Below are positions 35,965 to 44,829 of a stretch of 64,000 bases of DNA, piece after piece; within the stretch, counting starts at the first letter, position 1, and each line of letters begins with the position of its first letter. Made by a program: the position numbers and the translations under genes. The notes below the pieces were generated by a model. That model was not told the DNA's origin. It made no database searches and saw only the letters and a list, made by a program, of their open reading frames with translations. Source of the DNA: Xiheimicrobium sp052034585 (GTDB lineage: Bacteria; Myxococcota; Myxococcia; Myxococcales; Myxococcaceae); contig JBPOIJ010000011.1 of the NCBI GenBank assembly GCA_052034585.1, forward strand, positions 57,289-121,288, given 5' to 3'.

Positions 35965-36932
35965 TGTGTTTCCGGGCTGGCGGGTTGAGCAGCCGCCTCG
36001 ACGAAGCCAGTCTTGCTGGCCTTGACGGTCAGGTGCGTCTTGCCGGTGGCGGTCTCGATGAGGACCAGGTCGCCGCCGCGGTCGAGGTCTGCGGAGCGCG
36101 TGGTGATCACCGCCCAGCCCCCGCGCGGCGTCCATTTCAACGTCGAGGACCGCTTCGCGATGGCGCTCGGCCAGTCGGCGATGGGTCGCGTGGTGGACTG
36201 TGGAGGCACGAGGTGGATGATGAGTGGATCTGGTGGGTCCTCGACGCAGCCAGAGACCACGAAGCGGTCGGGCTCGGGCAGATACGTCGTGGGCTCTCCA
36301 CACGGGCCGGTCGCGGTCCACCGCCCGCGAACTCCCTTGCTGGTGACGCGGTCGAACACCACCGACGTGTCGTCCCTCGTCGCGACGATGAGCTCGGCTC
36401 CACGCAGCCCGAGCACCCCGCCCTCTGCGGGTGTCGTCCAGGGCGTGACGGTCATCGTCGTGGCGTCGACCTCGAGGAGCGCCGTGCCGGCTTGCACGAT
36501 GAGCGTCTTCGCACTGATCCACACCGCGCTCCGAGCCTGTTCCGGTAACGAGAGCGTGCGGACGCGAGGCTTGGTGCCGCTGAGGTTCGAGATGAGCGCG
36601 AGCGTCGTCTGATTGAGCGCGGCGAGCCCGTCACCGTCTGGCGAGAAGCGCAGCAGCTCGGCCGGCCCTGGAAGTACGAGGCGTGGCGTCTTGCCCAGCC
36701 GGTACAGCCACACCTCGAGGTCCACCACGTACGCCAAGGCGCTCCCCTGGTCGTTCCAATGAAGGTTGCGGGCACGCCCCGAGGCGAGGTGAGTGGTGGT
36801 GCTGCTGGCGAGCTCGACCAGCACCAGGCGGTACCCGCTGGGCACGAGCTCGACCGCAGCGGCGTGGGTGGGTGGCGGCTCTGCGAGCGCGGACAGGCTG
36901 ACGAGGCACGACAGGCCGAGGCGGAGCGACAT
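35961..36932 (-). CDS. Secreted beta-propeller-like protein (TolB/WD40-like)
   Basis: 323 residues with a signal peptide MSLRLGLSCLVSLSALA. Repeating strand patterns such as ARNLHWNDQGSALAYV, LLRFSPDGDGLAALN and LKWTPRGGWAVITT resemble the 'W..DG..L.' blades of TolB/WD40-like beta-propeller proteins. No catalytic motif is visible. Four or five blades can be guessed. Function unknown; such proteins commonly bind other envelope proteins or polymers. Its start faces a 700-bp zone of transposase relics. Confidence 0.62.
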   Translation of the reverse strand: MSLRLGLSCLVSLSALAEPPPTHAAAVELVPSGYRLVLVELASSTTTHLASGRARNLHWNDQGSALAYVVDLEVWLYRLGKTPRLVLPGPAELLRFSPDGDGLAALNQTTLALISNLSGTKPRVRTLSLPEQARSAVWISAKTLIVQAGTALLEVDATTMTVTPWTTPAEGGVLGLRGAELIVATRDDTSVVFDRVTSKGVRGRWTATGPCGEPTTYLPEPDRFVVSGCVEDPPDPLIIHLVPPQSTTRPIADWPSAIAKRSSTLKWTPRGGWAVITTRSADLDRGGDLVLIETATGKTHLTVKASKTGFVEAAAQPASPETH

Positions 36933-36991
36933 GCCCGAGTCTCATCCGCTGCGTCGGAACATGAAAGGACGGCTCTCGACGAGTGCGCAGC

Positions 36992-37270
36992 TCAGCTGCA
37001 CCCGCGGTCACGGCGTGCTCGACGGCCAGCCTTCGCGTTGGTCGAGGGCGTTCTATTGGAGTTGCACAACGCAACAAAACAGCCGAGCTGCGCCTGCCTT
37101 GGCTCGAGCTGACTTCCCTCCGTTCGCCAGCTTCGTAGACCGCACTTCAGCATGTGCGTGGTGCAGAAGGGCTCGAGCAACGCCGCGTGTGCCTCGGTGT
37201 CCCCAAGCAGCTTGCCCCAGTCGTCGACCGGCCGGGTCGAGGTGATGAGCGTGCTCCTCGTCTCGCAGCG
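36992..37270 (-). pseudogene. C-terminal remnant of an IS21-family IstB-like ATPase
   Basis: Minus-strand translation of the segment around 37120-37270 reads RCETRSTLITSTRPVDDWGK, then LLGDTEAHAALLEPF and HMLKCGLRSWRTEGSQ. This is the C-terminal signature of IstB-type transposition helper ATPases ('STLITSNRP..DWGKLLGD...A.LDRLLHH.H.LK....SWR'). About 90 residues remain; the upstream frame runs straight into a stop and the N-terminal Walker region is absent. No terminal inverted repeats were found. Confidence 0.65.
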
Positions 37271-37404
37271 ACGAGCGGCCCCGCTCGGCTTCCTCGCTCA
37301 CCTGACGCTGAGGACGCTCCTCCGCCAGCACCCCGTCGCCGCTGGGCGAGGCGCCTGAGGCTCACGGGGCCGTCCGTTGGACGCAGGAGTGTCCAAGACT
37401 GTGG

Positions 37405-37617
37405 TTGTGCGTATTTCTTCTGCCTTCTGCCAAGACGCACCTCACCAGCTTCCACGGCGTCCACGCACCTCACGCCGCCGCGCCCAAGAGGGCACGTGCG
37501 TACCCGCGCTGGATGACGCGAGGCGCTCAGGCAAGCCTCGGTCGACCGCCGAACGGGTTCTCGCGACGCGGACGATACGGAGCGACGAGCTGTTCTGCTT
37601 TCGCTGACCCCATTTGA
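37405..37617 (+). pseudogene. Small remnant of an IS91-family transposase C-terminus
   Basis: The frame contains LLPSAKTHLTSFHGVHAPHA, matching the conserved 'VPPP..HLTSFHGVFAPHA' motif of IS91/IS801-type transposases; a related copy at 63.5 kb in this window reads LVPPPNAHLTSFHGVFAPHA. Only about 25 recognisable residues survive, flanked by unrelated sequence. The remainder of 36933-37639 holds nothing else I can identify. Confidence 0.6.
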
Positions 37618-37639
37618 CCGCTTCGAGGTACTCACGGCG

Positions 37640-39811
37640 ATGCGGATCCTCGTCGCGTGTGCCTTTCTCGCAGTCTCGTGTGCGCCGACGAAGGCCGAGC
37701 ACTCGTCGCGCGATGCTGGGGTCGAGCCTGCGGAAGCCGATGGGGGGGCAACCGATGGGCCTGCCGATGCGGGGGCTACCGACGCTGGGAGCGACCACGA
37801 CGGCGGCCAACAAGCGCGTGAGCGATGGCCGGTGCTCCCCGCCAACTCCTGGGCGCGCTTCGAAGCGAGGAACCCGGGAAACATCTGGGAGAGCGGGGCT
37901 GCGTTCGACGCGCGCACCGAGACACTGGTGCAAGTGGGTGGGCACGTCCTGAGGGGCTACCCGCAGAGCAGCTACACGTTTCGGTTTCACCCGCGCGACG
38001 GCGGCTTCTCACTCTCGACCGCGCCGGTGCGGCCGCAGCGCATGTGCCTGGTGGACACGGTGTGGATCAGCTCGCTCGGCAGGGTGCTGCTGTCCCAGGG
38101 CTCGCTCGAGCACGGAAGCCTCTCCCAAGGCGCGCTCTCGAGCGATGGTACCGCCATCGATTGGACGTATCGCCGACCCCCACCCCCCGGGCCGTGGCTC
38201 TACGACCCGCGCGCCGACACGTGGGAAGACGCGCGGCTCGTCAGCACGACGATGGGCAGTCGCTTCCACTCCTCCCTCGCCTATGACGAGGGCAGCGACC
38301 GGGTCGCCTACCTCCTCGCGGACGAGCTCACGCTCTATCTGCCACGGCTCAATCGCGTGCAGCGGCGCGCGCTCCCGGACGCGCTGAAAGGCCGACGCAG
38401 CTACGGCATCGCCGCCGACCCCGACGCGCGCCGCTTCTACGTCTTCGGCGGCAGCACGCAGACCCCGCTGCCCTTCTGGACGACCAGCAGCGACCTCACT
38501 GAGAGCTACGAGGCGCAGGTGAAGAACGACCTGTGGGAATACGACGTCGCGACCGACAGGTGGACGCTGCTCGCCCCCTCCGGGGTGGCGCCCAAGGGCA
38601 TGCCCACCGCCGACTTCCTTCGAGTGCCGCTCCTCTTTCATCCGCAAACACGCTCGCTCTTCACCATGCAGGTACCAGTCTCGAGGTACGTCGACGGAGG
38701 TGCCAGCGCGTGGCCGCCGGCGGCGTTGTGGCGCTTTGACCTCGACGCGCGTGAGTGGTCGCCCCACCTGACCGGCGAAGGCCCGCGCTTTCCCGGCTTG
38801 CTGCGCTTGGGGCCCGAAGACCGGTTGCTCCTCCTCGGCGGAGGGCCAGACGGAGATGCCCAGCGACCCGCGCTGAGCCAGGAGGTTTGGTGGATTCGAC
38901 CCTCGCTCAATCGGCCCACGCACCCTTCTCCTCCCGCGCTCGAGCTCGTCCGACTGACGGCGAGCAGCGTCGAGTTGGCGTTCGAACCAGACTCCGCCAT
39001 CGACGTCTTTCGCGCGCCCGCGGGTGAGGTGATGGGGCCCGAGCTGCTGGTGGCCTCGGCGGTGACGAGCGGTCGCTTCGTCGACGAGAGGTCGACGGAA
39101 GCCTTCGCCTGGCGGGTGCGTCGGGTGGGGGAGCGCCGGTTTTCGCCACCCGTGTTCAACCAGCCGACCCGTCCTGAGGGAGTCGTCGCCGACGTGACAG
39201 GGCCTCGAGCGGTGACGGTGCGGGCGAAGGCGATGGTCGAGCGCTCGGTGGTGGGCTTCCACGTGCACCGCGCGCGGGGGTTCGGAGCTCCGGTGCGGCT
39301 CACCACCACGCCCGTCCCGCTCCCCTTCGCGGACACGACGGTCGACCTGACCGACGGCGTCTTGCGGCGCTACTGGGTGACGGCGGTGTCGCTGGCGGGC
39401 CTCGAGAGCGGCCCCAGCCCCCAGGCCTTCACCGCACCTGACAGCCCGTGGTGGTTCGACGCGCAGGTGGTCGATGCCGGCGTGGTCGACCTCAGCTGGG
39501 CGCCCGGTGCACCGCCGAGCGCGGTCGAGGTGTTCTTCAACGACACTCACGTCAACACCCTGGGTCAGTCGGCGATGGTCATCGACGGGTGGGTCGCCAA
39601 CTGGCGACGCGCAGCAATCGTGCCGGCCGGCGAATCGGCCCTCCGCTTCGTCGTTCCCGAGGCGAGCCGCGCGATGCCGCACACCTACTTCTTCCTCAGA
39701 GCCGTCAACGTGCTCGGCCAGCCCGGGTTCATCACCGACATCGTCTCACCGACGGACACGCGCTTCGTTTCGGCGACCCCGAGGACCAGCGGGCAGTGGC
39801 CACGTCGCTGA
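37640..39811 (+). CDS. Large Kelch-like lipoprotein with fibronectin-like C-terminus
   Basis: 723 residues. MRILVACAFLAVSCAP is a lipoprotein signal (LAVSC), followed by a Asp/Ala/Gly linker (residues 25-60). Residues about 80-430 carry propeller features: WESGAAFDARTETLVQVGG, WLYDPRADTWEDA, FYVFGGSTQ, LWEYDVATDRWTLLAPSG, LWRFDLDAREWSP, LLLLGGGP. The C-terminal 270 residues have strand-rich, fibronectin-type-like modules (ALELVRLTASSVELAFEPDS; VVDLSWAPGAPPSAVEVFF). It is probably exposed at the cell surface for adhesion or polymer binding (inference). It stands alone, between transposase relics and the DUF1588/DUF1501 module. Confidence 0.75.
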   Translation: MRILVACAFLAVSCAPTKAEHSSRDAGVEPAEADGGATDGPADAGATDAGSDHDGGQQARERWPVLPANSWARFEARNPGNIWESGAAFDARTETLVQVGGHVLRGYPQSSYTFRFHPRDGGFSLSTAPVRPQRMCLVDTVWISSLGRVLLSQGSLEHGSLSQGALSSDGTAIDWTYRRPPPPGPWLYDPRADTWEDARLVSTTMGSRFHSSLAYDEGSDRVAYLLADELTLYLPRLNRVQRRALPDALKGRRSYGIAADPDARRFYVFGGSTQTPLPFWTTSSDLTESYEAQVKNDLWEYDVATDRWTLLAPSGVAPKGMPTADFLRVPLLFHPQTRSLFTMQVPVSRYVDGGASAWPPAALWRFDLDAREWSPHLTGEGPRFPGLLRLGPEDRLLLLGGGPDGDAQRPALSQEVWWIRPSLNRPTHPSPPALELVRLTASSVELAFEPDSAIDVFRAPAGEVMGPELLVASAVTSGRFVDERSTEAFAWRVRRVGERRFSPPVFNQPTRPEGVVADVTGPRAVTVRAKAMVERSVVGFHVHRARGFGAPVRLTTTPVPLPFADTTVDLTDGVLRRYWVTAVSLAGLESGPSPQAFTAPDSPWWFDAQVVDAGVVDLSWAPGAPPSAVEVFFNDTHVNTLGQSAMVIDGWVANWRRAAIVPAGESALRFVVPEASRAMPHTYFFLRAVNVLGQPGFITDIVSPTDTRFVSATPRTSGQWPRR

Positions 39812-39947
39812 CGAACCCGGCGTCTGGCCCAGTCCTTGGCCAATGAGGTCAGGTGTGGGCCGTCGAGCCGATTGACCCGATCGCAGCAGGGCTGACCCCA
39901 AGTTCGAAGCTGGCGGTACTGGACAAAGAACCCCGCGAAGGACCCTC

Positions 39948-41861
39948 ATGCGCCCCTTGTCTGTGACTCGCCTCCTGGCTTGGTCGTCTGCGACGCGCGC
40001 TTTGGGCGCAGCGCCGAGGCGCTCATGGTTCGCGTTCAGCATGGTGTTGGTCGCTGGCGCGGGCTGTGACGGCGTCATCGACACGACGACGCCAAGCCCC
40101 CAGCACCACGTGACTCCGGCGCCCTCACCTCCGACGCCCACGACTCCGCCTCCCACGTGTACGCCCGTCGTGGCGCAGCATTCGGACGCCGGGAGCACCC
40201 TCTCGGCGTCGCGCCTTCTTCGCCGTGCTCACCTCTTGCTCGTCGGCGAGCCCCCCTCGCCAGCACAGGTCGAGGCCGTGTTGGCAGCCGAGGCGAACGA
40301 CGGAGGTCATGCCCTCGTGAACGAGGCGGTCGAACAACTGCTGAGCGACCCACGCTTCTACGACGAGCTCTACGACTTCGGCCGCGAGTGGCTGCTCTTA
40401 CCGGCCATGGCGGGCATCGGCGATGAGCCCGGCTATCGAATGGCGAGCCAAAGAAACCTGATCAAGTGCCCGGTCGGGACGAGACACGAGGGTGGCTGGG
40501 CGGAAGTGGCGACGGTGCTCAACGATGCGGGGGTCGTCGTCAACTACCCCTGCGAGGGGTTCGAGCGAGACGGCACTCCTGCCCTCGAGAAGCTCGTGGA
40601 GCCGTGGTGGGCGCCCGGCACGCAGGTGAGCGTCATCGGCCGAATGGGAAACGACGCGCAGAGCATCACGGTCGGCACCAAGCTGTACGACTGCAGTCGA
40701 CTATCGGAAGGCGAACTCGATCGGGTGCCGTCGGCGTGCGGCTGTGGGCGCAACCTCCGCTACTGCCGGCCAAGCACCTCGACGGGCTGGGCCAATTGGT
40801 ACGTGTACATGAAAGAGAGCCCTGCCGCTCAACGTCGCCTGTTGTGGGAAGAGCCCGCGCGGCTGGTTGCGCACGTGGGCTGGTTCGACAAGCCGATGAG
40901 CGACCTCATTCAGGGCGACTACTCGGTCGGCCCAGTGGAGGTACAGGTCGCCTACGTGGCCGCGGGCAGGCGCGCCGGAGCGCTCGAGCTGGACGACGAC
41001 GACTCCTGGTGGCGACCGAACCAGTGGACTGGCCTCGTCGACCCACGTCACCTCCCGACGGATCCCTGGGCGTGGCGCGAGTTCCAGGTGCCAGCTCGCT
41101 ACCCGTTTCTCCTGGCCGACCGAAACTACAGGTTCGACCCTCGAACGGCCGCGCGGGGCAGCCTGAAGGGAATTCCTGCAGCGGGCATCTTCACGATGCT
41201 GGGAGTGCTCGAGGGCTACCCACGGGAGCGGCTCCGGGCGTCGCGCATGCTCGAGGCGATGGCGTGTGACGAGTTCACGCCTCCACCGAGCTCGCTCCAG
41301 TTCACCGCCTACAACGGAGACCCGGCCGTATCTGGCCCCTGCCAACACTGTCACACCCGAATCGATCCCGCGGCGATCCACTTCAAGCGCTGGTCGTACT
41401 TCTTCGTCACGGAGTCGCACGGGCCCGTCGGGGCGGGCCGCTTGAAGGTGCCTGACGCGTGGACCCAGGGGCGCTACCCCTACGCGGGCGGTCCCTACGT
41501 GCATTGGATCCAGTGGTGGAAGCCGAACACGGTGATGACGCCAGTGACGACGGCCGAAGCCGAGGCGAACCCCGAGACGCGCTTCATCGACTTCATGCCT
41601 CGGGGCGTGACGCTCTATGGCCAGGAAGGCGATGGCACCGTGGGGCCCCTCGGGCTCGCGAAGCTCCTCGTCTCGAGCGGCGCGTTCGATCGCTGCATGG
41701 TGCGGCGGCTCCATGAGCGGTTCCTCGGACGAACGCTCGATCCAGCGAACGAGTCGGCGGCCATCGACGCGCTGGCGAAGCAATTCGTGGCGCACGACCG
41801 CAAGGTGCGCCCCTTCTTGAAGACGTTGTTCCAGAGCGAGACCGTCCGGAGGGGCTTCTGA
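39948..41861 (+). CDS. DUF1592/DUF1588-like lipoprotein with CxxCH motif
   Basis: 637 residues. A hydrophobic stretch ending VLVAGAGC is a likely lipobox at about residue 40 (a shorter start nearer to it is possible), then a Thr/Pro linker. The body resembles planctomycete-type DUF1592/DUF1588 proteins: LLRRAHLLLVGEPPSPAQVE and FYDELYDFGREWLL near the start; later GPCQHCHTRIDPAAIHF, a CxxCH as in c-type haem or DUF1588 cores; and a closing CMVRRLHERFLGRTLD...LFQSETVRRGF. The function of such proteins is not established; they usually sit beside DUF1501/DUF1552 genes, as here. The stop overlaps the next start (TGATG). Confidence 0.75.
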   Translation: MRPLSVTRLLAWSSATRALGAAPRRSWFAFSMVLVAGAGCDGVIDTTTPSPQHHVTPAPSPPTPTTPPPTCTPVVAQHSDAGSTLSASRLLRRAHLLLVGEPPSPAQVEAVLAAEANDGGHALVNEAVEQLLSDPRFYDELYDFGREWLLLPAMAGIGDEPGYRMASQRNLIKCPVGTRHEGGWAEVATVLNDAGVVVNYPCEGFERDGTPALEKLVEPWWAPGTQVSVIGRMGNDAQSITVGTKLYDCSRLSEGELDRVPSACGCGRNLRYCRPSTSTGWANWYVYMKESPAAQRRLLWEEPARLVAHVGWFDKPMSDLIQGDYSVGPVEVQVAYVAAGRRAGALELDDDDSWWRPNQWTGLVDPRHLPTDPWAWREFQVPARYPFLLADRNYRFDPRTAARGSLKGIPAAGIFTMLGVLEGYPRERLRASRMLEAMACDEFTPPPSSLQFTAYNGDPAVSGPCQHCHTRIDPAAIHFKRWSYFFVTESHGPVGAGRLKVPDAWTQGRYPYAGGPYVHWIQWWKPNTVMTPVTTAEAEANPETRFIDFMPRGVTLYGQEGDGTVGPLGLAKLLVSSGAFDRCMVRRLHERFLGRTLDPANESAAIDALAKQFVAHDRKVRPFLKTLFQSETVRRGF

Positions 41862-42898
41862 TGCGCCTGGTCCAGAGCCGACGCTGGGTGTCATTGCTGG
41901 CCGTGACGGTCGTTGGGTGTCTTGGCCGGCCTGCCTCCGGGAACGACCAGCCAACCAACGCTGCCCCCGACTCGGGCGTGGCGATGGTCGACCCGACGAA
42001 CACGTGCGCTCAGAACGACGCGATGATGAAGGCGTTGGCGCCCCAGTGCGCGAGCTGCCACACGACCGGGCTCAGTCCGTTCTTCGCCTCACTCACCGTG
42101 TTCGAGGACAAGCTCGCCTACGACACGCGCTACGTCGTCCCTGGCCACCCGGAGAAGAGTCCGTTGATCGCTCTGCTCAACGGCGCCGGCACGGGGACCT
42201 ACAAACAGATGCCGCTCGGCGCGGAGCCCTTCGCAGCGATGGCTGCCCGAGGCGAGACCGGGGTGACCGTCGAGCAAGTCGCTGGGTGGATTCAGGCCCT
42301 CGAGCCGAGAACCGAGGCTGCGGTGCTCGGGGGCGGAGGGAGCACCATGTCTCGTCTGTCGGCGGACAAGATTCGACGCGCGCTCTACCGCCAACTGGGG
42401 CTCACCGACGACGACTTCTTCACCGACACTGCCTCTTATGGTGTTGCCCTTCGCACCGCTCGCCCACGCACGTTCGCGCTGCGCTCTCCGGATGACCCCA
42501 TGGCCAGCGTCGACTCCCAGATCGACGAACGGCACGCCCAATTGGGAGGAAGCCAGGCGTTCCAGGGACGCACGAGGGATCTCTCGACGCCGCCGCCATT
42601 CGTGTTGGCGCTCACTGGAACCACCCAGCGGTGGTGTCGAATGTCGGTCGCCAAGTCACCCTGCCCGTGGATGAAACACGCGACCCGCAACCAGGCGAGC
42701 ACACAGGCGTCGGTTGCCATCAAGAAGAACATTCAATTCATGGCACTTCATTTCTGGAGTCAGCCCATCAGCGATGACGAACTCACAGAAGTGTACGACG
42801 ACGTCTTCGTTCCGCTGGAGAGAGAGACCACTCCCGAGAACGCATGGATCGGCGTTTGCTCCTATTTCGTTCGTCATCCACGGTGGATTTTCTACTGA
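41861..42898 (+). CDS. Lipoprotein with c-type haem-binding motif
   Basis: 345 residues. The leader WVSLLAVTVVGC carries a lipobox. CASCH (about residues 64-68, in LAPQCASCHTTGLSPF) is a haem-attachment motif, followed about 60 residues later by KQMPLGAEPF, where Met could be the sixth ligand; this half resembles a single-haem cytochrome c. The C-terminal 200 residues are of unknown fold, with a Trp/Cys-rich patch. Its start overlaps the stop of the preceding gene and it is 12 bp ahead of the Tat-exported DUF1501 gene, so the three form one operon. Confidence 0.72.
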   Translation: MRLVQSRRWVSLLAVTVVGCLGRPASGNDQPTNAAPDSGVAMVDPTNTCAQNDAMMKALAPQCASCHTTGLSPFFASLTVFEDKLAYDTRYVVPGHPEKSPLIALLNGAGTGTYKQMPLGAEPFAAMAARGETGVTVEQVAGWIQALEPRTEAAVLGGGGSTMSRLSADKIRRALYRQLGLTDDDFFTDTASYGVALRTARPRTFALRSPDDPMASVDSQIDERHAQLGGSQAFQGRTRDLSTPPPFVLALTGTTQRWCRMSVAKSPCPWMKHATRNQASTQASVAIKKNIQFMALHFWSQPISDDELTEVYDDVFVPLERETTPENAWIGVCSYFVRHPRWIFY

Positions 42899-42910
42899 CG
42901 TGAGGGATGC

Positions 42911-44527
42911 ATGAAACTCGGCCGCCGAAGTCTGTTGAAACTCGCAGTTGGTGCATCACAGTTGTCGCTTCTGGAGCCCATGGCGCCACTTCGGGCCTTC
43001 GCGGCACCGGGCGACAAACCAACCAAGCTCCTGGCCGTCTACATTGGCGGCGGCATTTCTCACCACGAGATGTGGACGGCGTTCAACAAGACCAAGGTGA
43101 GTCAATTCATTCCGCCCCCAGTCGGTGGCGGCACCCCGCTGTTCTACAACGCGGCGATGGTCGGCAACTACGATGGGTCGAGTGACGAAGGTGGGCCCTT
43201 CGCGAGAGTTCGTGGTCCGATCTGGTGGAACCCGGCTGATCCGCTCGACCGGCGCCAGAACCCGGCTTCTCCCAGCCAGTCCTTCATCGGGCACGGGTAC
43301 TCATGGGTCTCGAAGAGCCTCGGGAACACTCAGGCAGTGTACGAGCGGGCGTGCATGATTCACGGCGTCGACCAGGGCACCGCCACGCACTTGAGCGGGC
43401 TCATCGGTTCCCTCTGCGGCGTCTCTGGCGGAGAATTCAGGGCCCCGGCGATCGCGGCGGTCATCGCCAACGCGATGATGAGGGCGTTTCCGGATCGTCC
43501 GATTCCCAGCGTCGCCATCGGGGGCGTTCGCCCCAAGGCGTTGAGCACGACCGCGCACCCGATCAGCACGGCCGCGAACGCCGTGATGATCGACTCAGTG
43601 CCGGGGCTCGAGCAGGCCATGTCGGATCGCACGCTCGAGGCCTGGGCTGGACTCAAGACGCGTCGCGAGGTCGACGAGCTCGACTTCGCCGGAGCCTCGA
43701 CGGGCGGGAAGCTGCGAACGACGTTCGTCGAGCAACAGCTGCTGCGCTCGGCTCGGCGCCTCAAAGGGCGGTCGACGCCTGGCACCGACGACGCGCTCGA
43801 GCAGCTCTATGACTCCTATCGAGTCACCAGCAAGACGTTGGCGCTCGACATCGTCTCGAAGCTGAATGCCACGAGAGGCATCGAGCACCTGCCCGCCACC
43901 ATTCCCTGGACCAGGTTTCGACGGCTCGGTTATCAGGTTGGCTATGCCGACGGCACCGAAGCACCGGGGTGGTCGGGCCGCGTCGACCTGGCCCTCAAGC
44001 TGCTCAAGTCCGACATGGTGACGAGCGTTTCGTTGCGAGTGCCAGGCGCGTTCGATCATCACGACCCACCGGCCGCTCCCCAGCACATCCCTCACCTGCG
44101 GGGCACCTTCGAGATTCTGGGTCAGTTGATGATCGAGATGATGATGACGCCAAGCACGTCGAGACCTGGGAAGTCGCTGCTCGACGAGACGCTCGTATAC
44201 GTCTTCAGCGAGTTCGGCCGAACGCTCTCGACCCCAGCCGGCGGAACCGACCATCACCCCGCGACCTCCGTGATCCTACTCGGGGGGAACACCATCAACG
44301 GCAATCGAATGATTGGAGGGCTCGACGAAGTGACGCCAGCGGGCCTCTCGCCGTTGGGCGTTCCGGTCGACATCATCGACATCGAGACCTCGGCGACTCA
44401 CATCGTGCGGCGAGTGCCGGGGGCGGCGGACGTCGCCGCGACCGTTCTGCGAGCCTTTGGCCTTCGCGCCGGAGCCGACTTCTTCATTCCTGGCGGCTAC
44501 GGCGAGGTGGCAGGGGTCCTGGCGTAG
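42911..44527 (+). CDS. Tat-exported DUF1501/DUF1552-like protein
   Basis: 538 residues. GRRSLLKLAVG is a twin-arginine signal, so the protein should be exported folded. The C-terminal part has the DUF1501 hallmarks LDETLVYVFSEFGRTLSTP, GGTDHHPATSVILLGG, and FDHHDPPAAPQHIPHL in the middle, which resemble the metal-binding segments of alkaline-phosphatase/sulfatase-like folds. A good GAGGG site precedes the ATG. Together with the two upstream genes it makes a module widespread in Planctomycetes and known in some myxobacteria, but without an assigned reaction. Confidence 0.8.
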   Translation: MKLGRRSLLKLAVGASQLSLLEPMAPLRAFAAPGDKPTKLLAVYIGGGISHHEMWTAFNKTKVSQFIPPPVGGGTPLFYNAAMVGNYDGSSDEGGPFARVRGPIWWNPADPLDRRQNPASPSQSFIGHGYSWVSKSLGNTQAVYERACMIHGVDQGTATHLSGLIGSLCGVSGGEFRAPAIAAVIANAMMRAFPDRPIPSVAIGGVRPKALSTTAHPISTAANAVMIDSVPGLEQAMSDRTLEAWAGLKTRREVDELDFAGASTGGKLRTTFVEQQLLRSARRLKGRSTPGTDDALEQLYDSYRVTSKTLALDIVSKLNATRGIEHLPATIPWTRFRRLGYQVGYADGTEAPGWSGRVDLALKLLKSDMVTSVSLRVPGAFDHHDPPAAPQHIPHLRGTFEILGQLMIEMMMTPSTSRPGKSLLDETLVYVFSEFGRTLSTPAGGTDHHPATSVILLGGNTINGNRMIGGLDEVTPAGLSPLGVPVDIIDIETSATHIVRRVPGAADVAATVLRAFGLRAGADFFIPGGYGEVAGVLA

Positions 44528-44829
44528 GGATGACCGAGTCAGGGGCACGGGCCTCGTCTGCGATGAGCTGACGCCTCCGCAACGGGCCGCCGTCATGGAC
44601 GCTGGCGGCTGGCCCCTGCCAAGGCCGGAGCGAATGCGGTGCGTCGAAGGTACTTCGCTGAGCCTGGCCAACCATCACACCGATGGCGATTGCCTTCGAC
44701 GGCGTCAGCCACTCGTTCCACGCCGTGCCACGTGCGCACTGGAAGACGGTGCTCACCTCCGTCACTCGCGCGACGAGCACTCTTCGTGGAACCGGTTGAC
44801 GAAAGACCGAGGGGCGCGCCGCCGTGGGT
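44528..44829. other. 302-bp gap without a supported gene
   Basis: Frames are open on both strands but none has a recognisable motif, ribosome site or signal peptide. The best candidate, a 38-codon plus-strand frame starting near 44682 (MAIAFDGVSHSFHAV), is too short to support. No hairpin with a T-run was seen. Confidence 0.4.
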
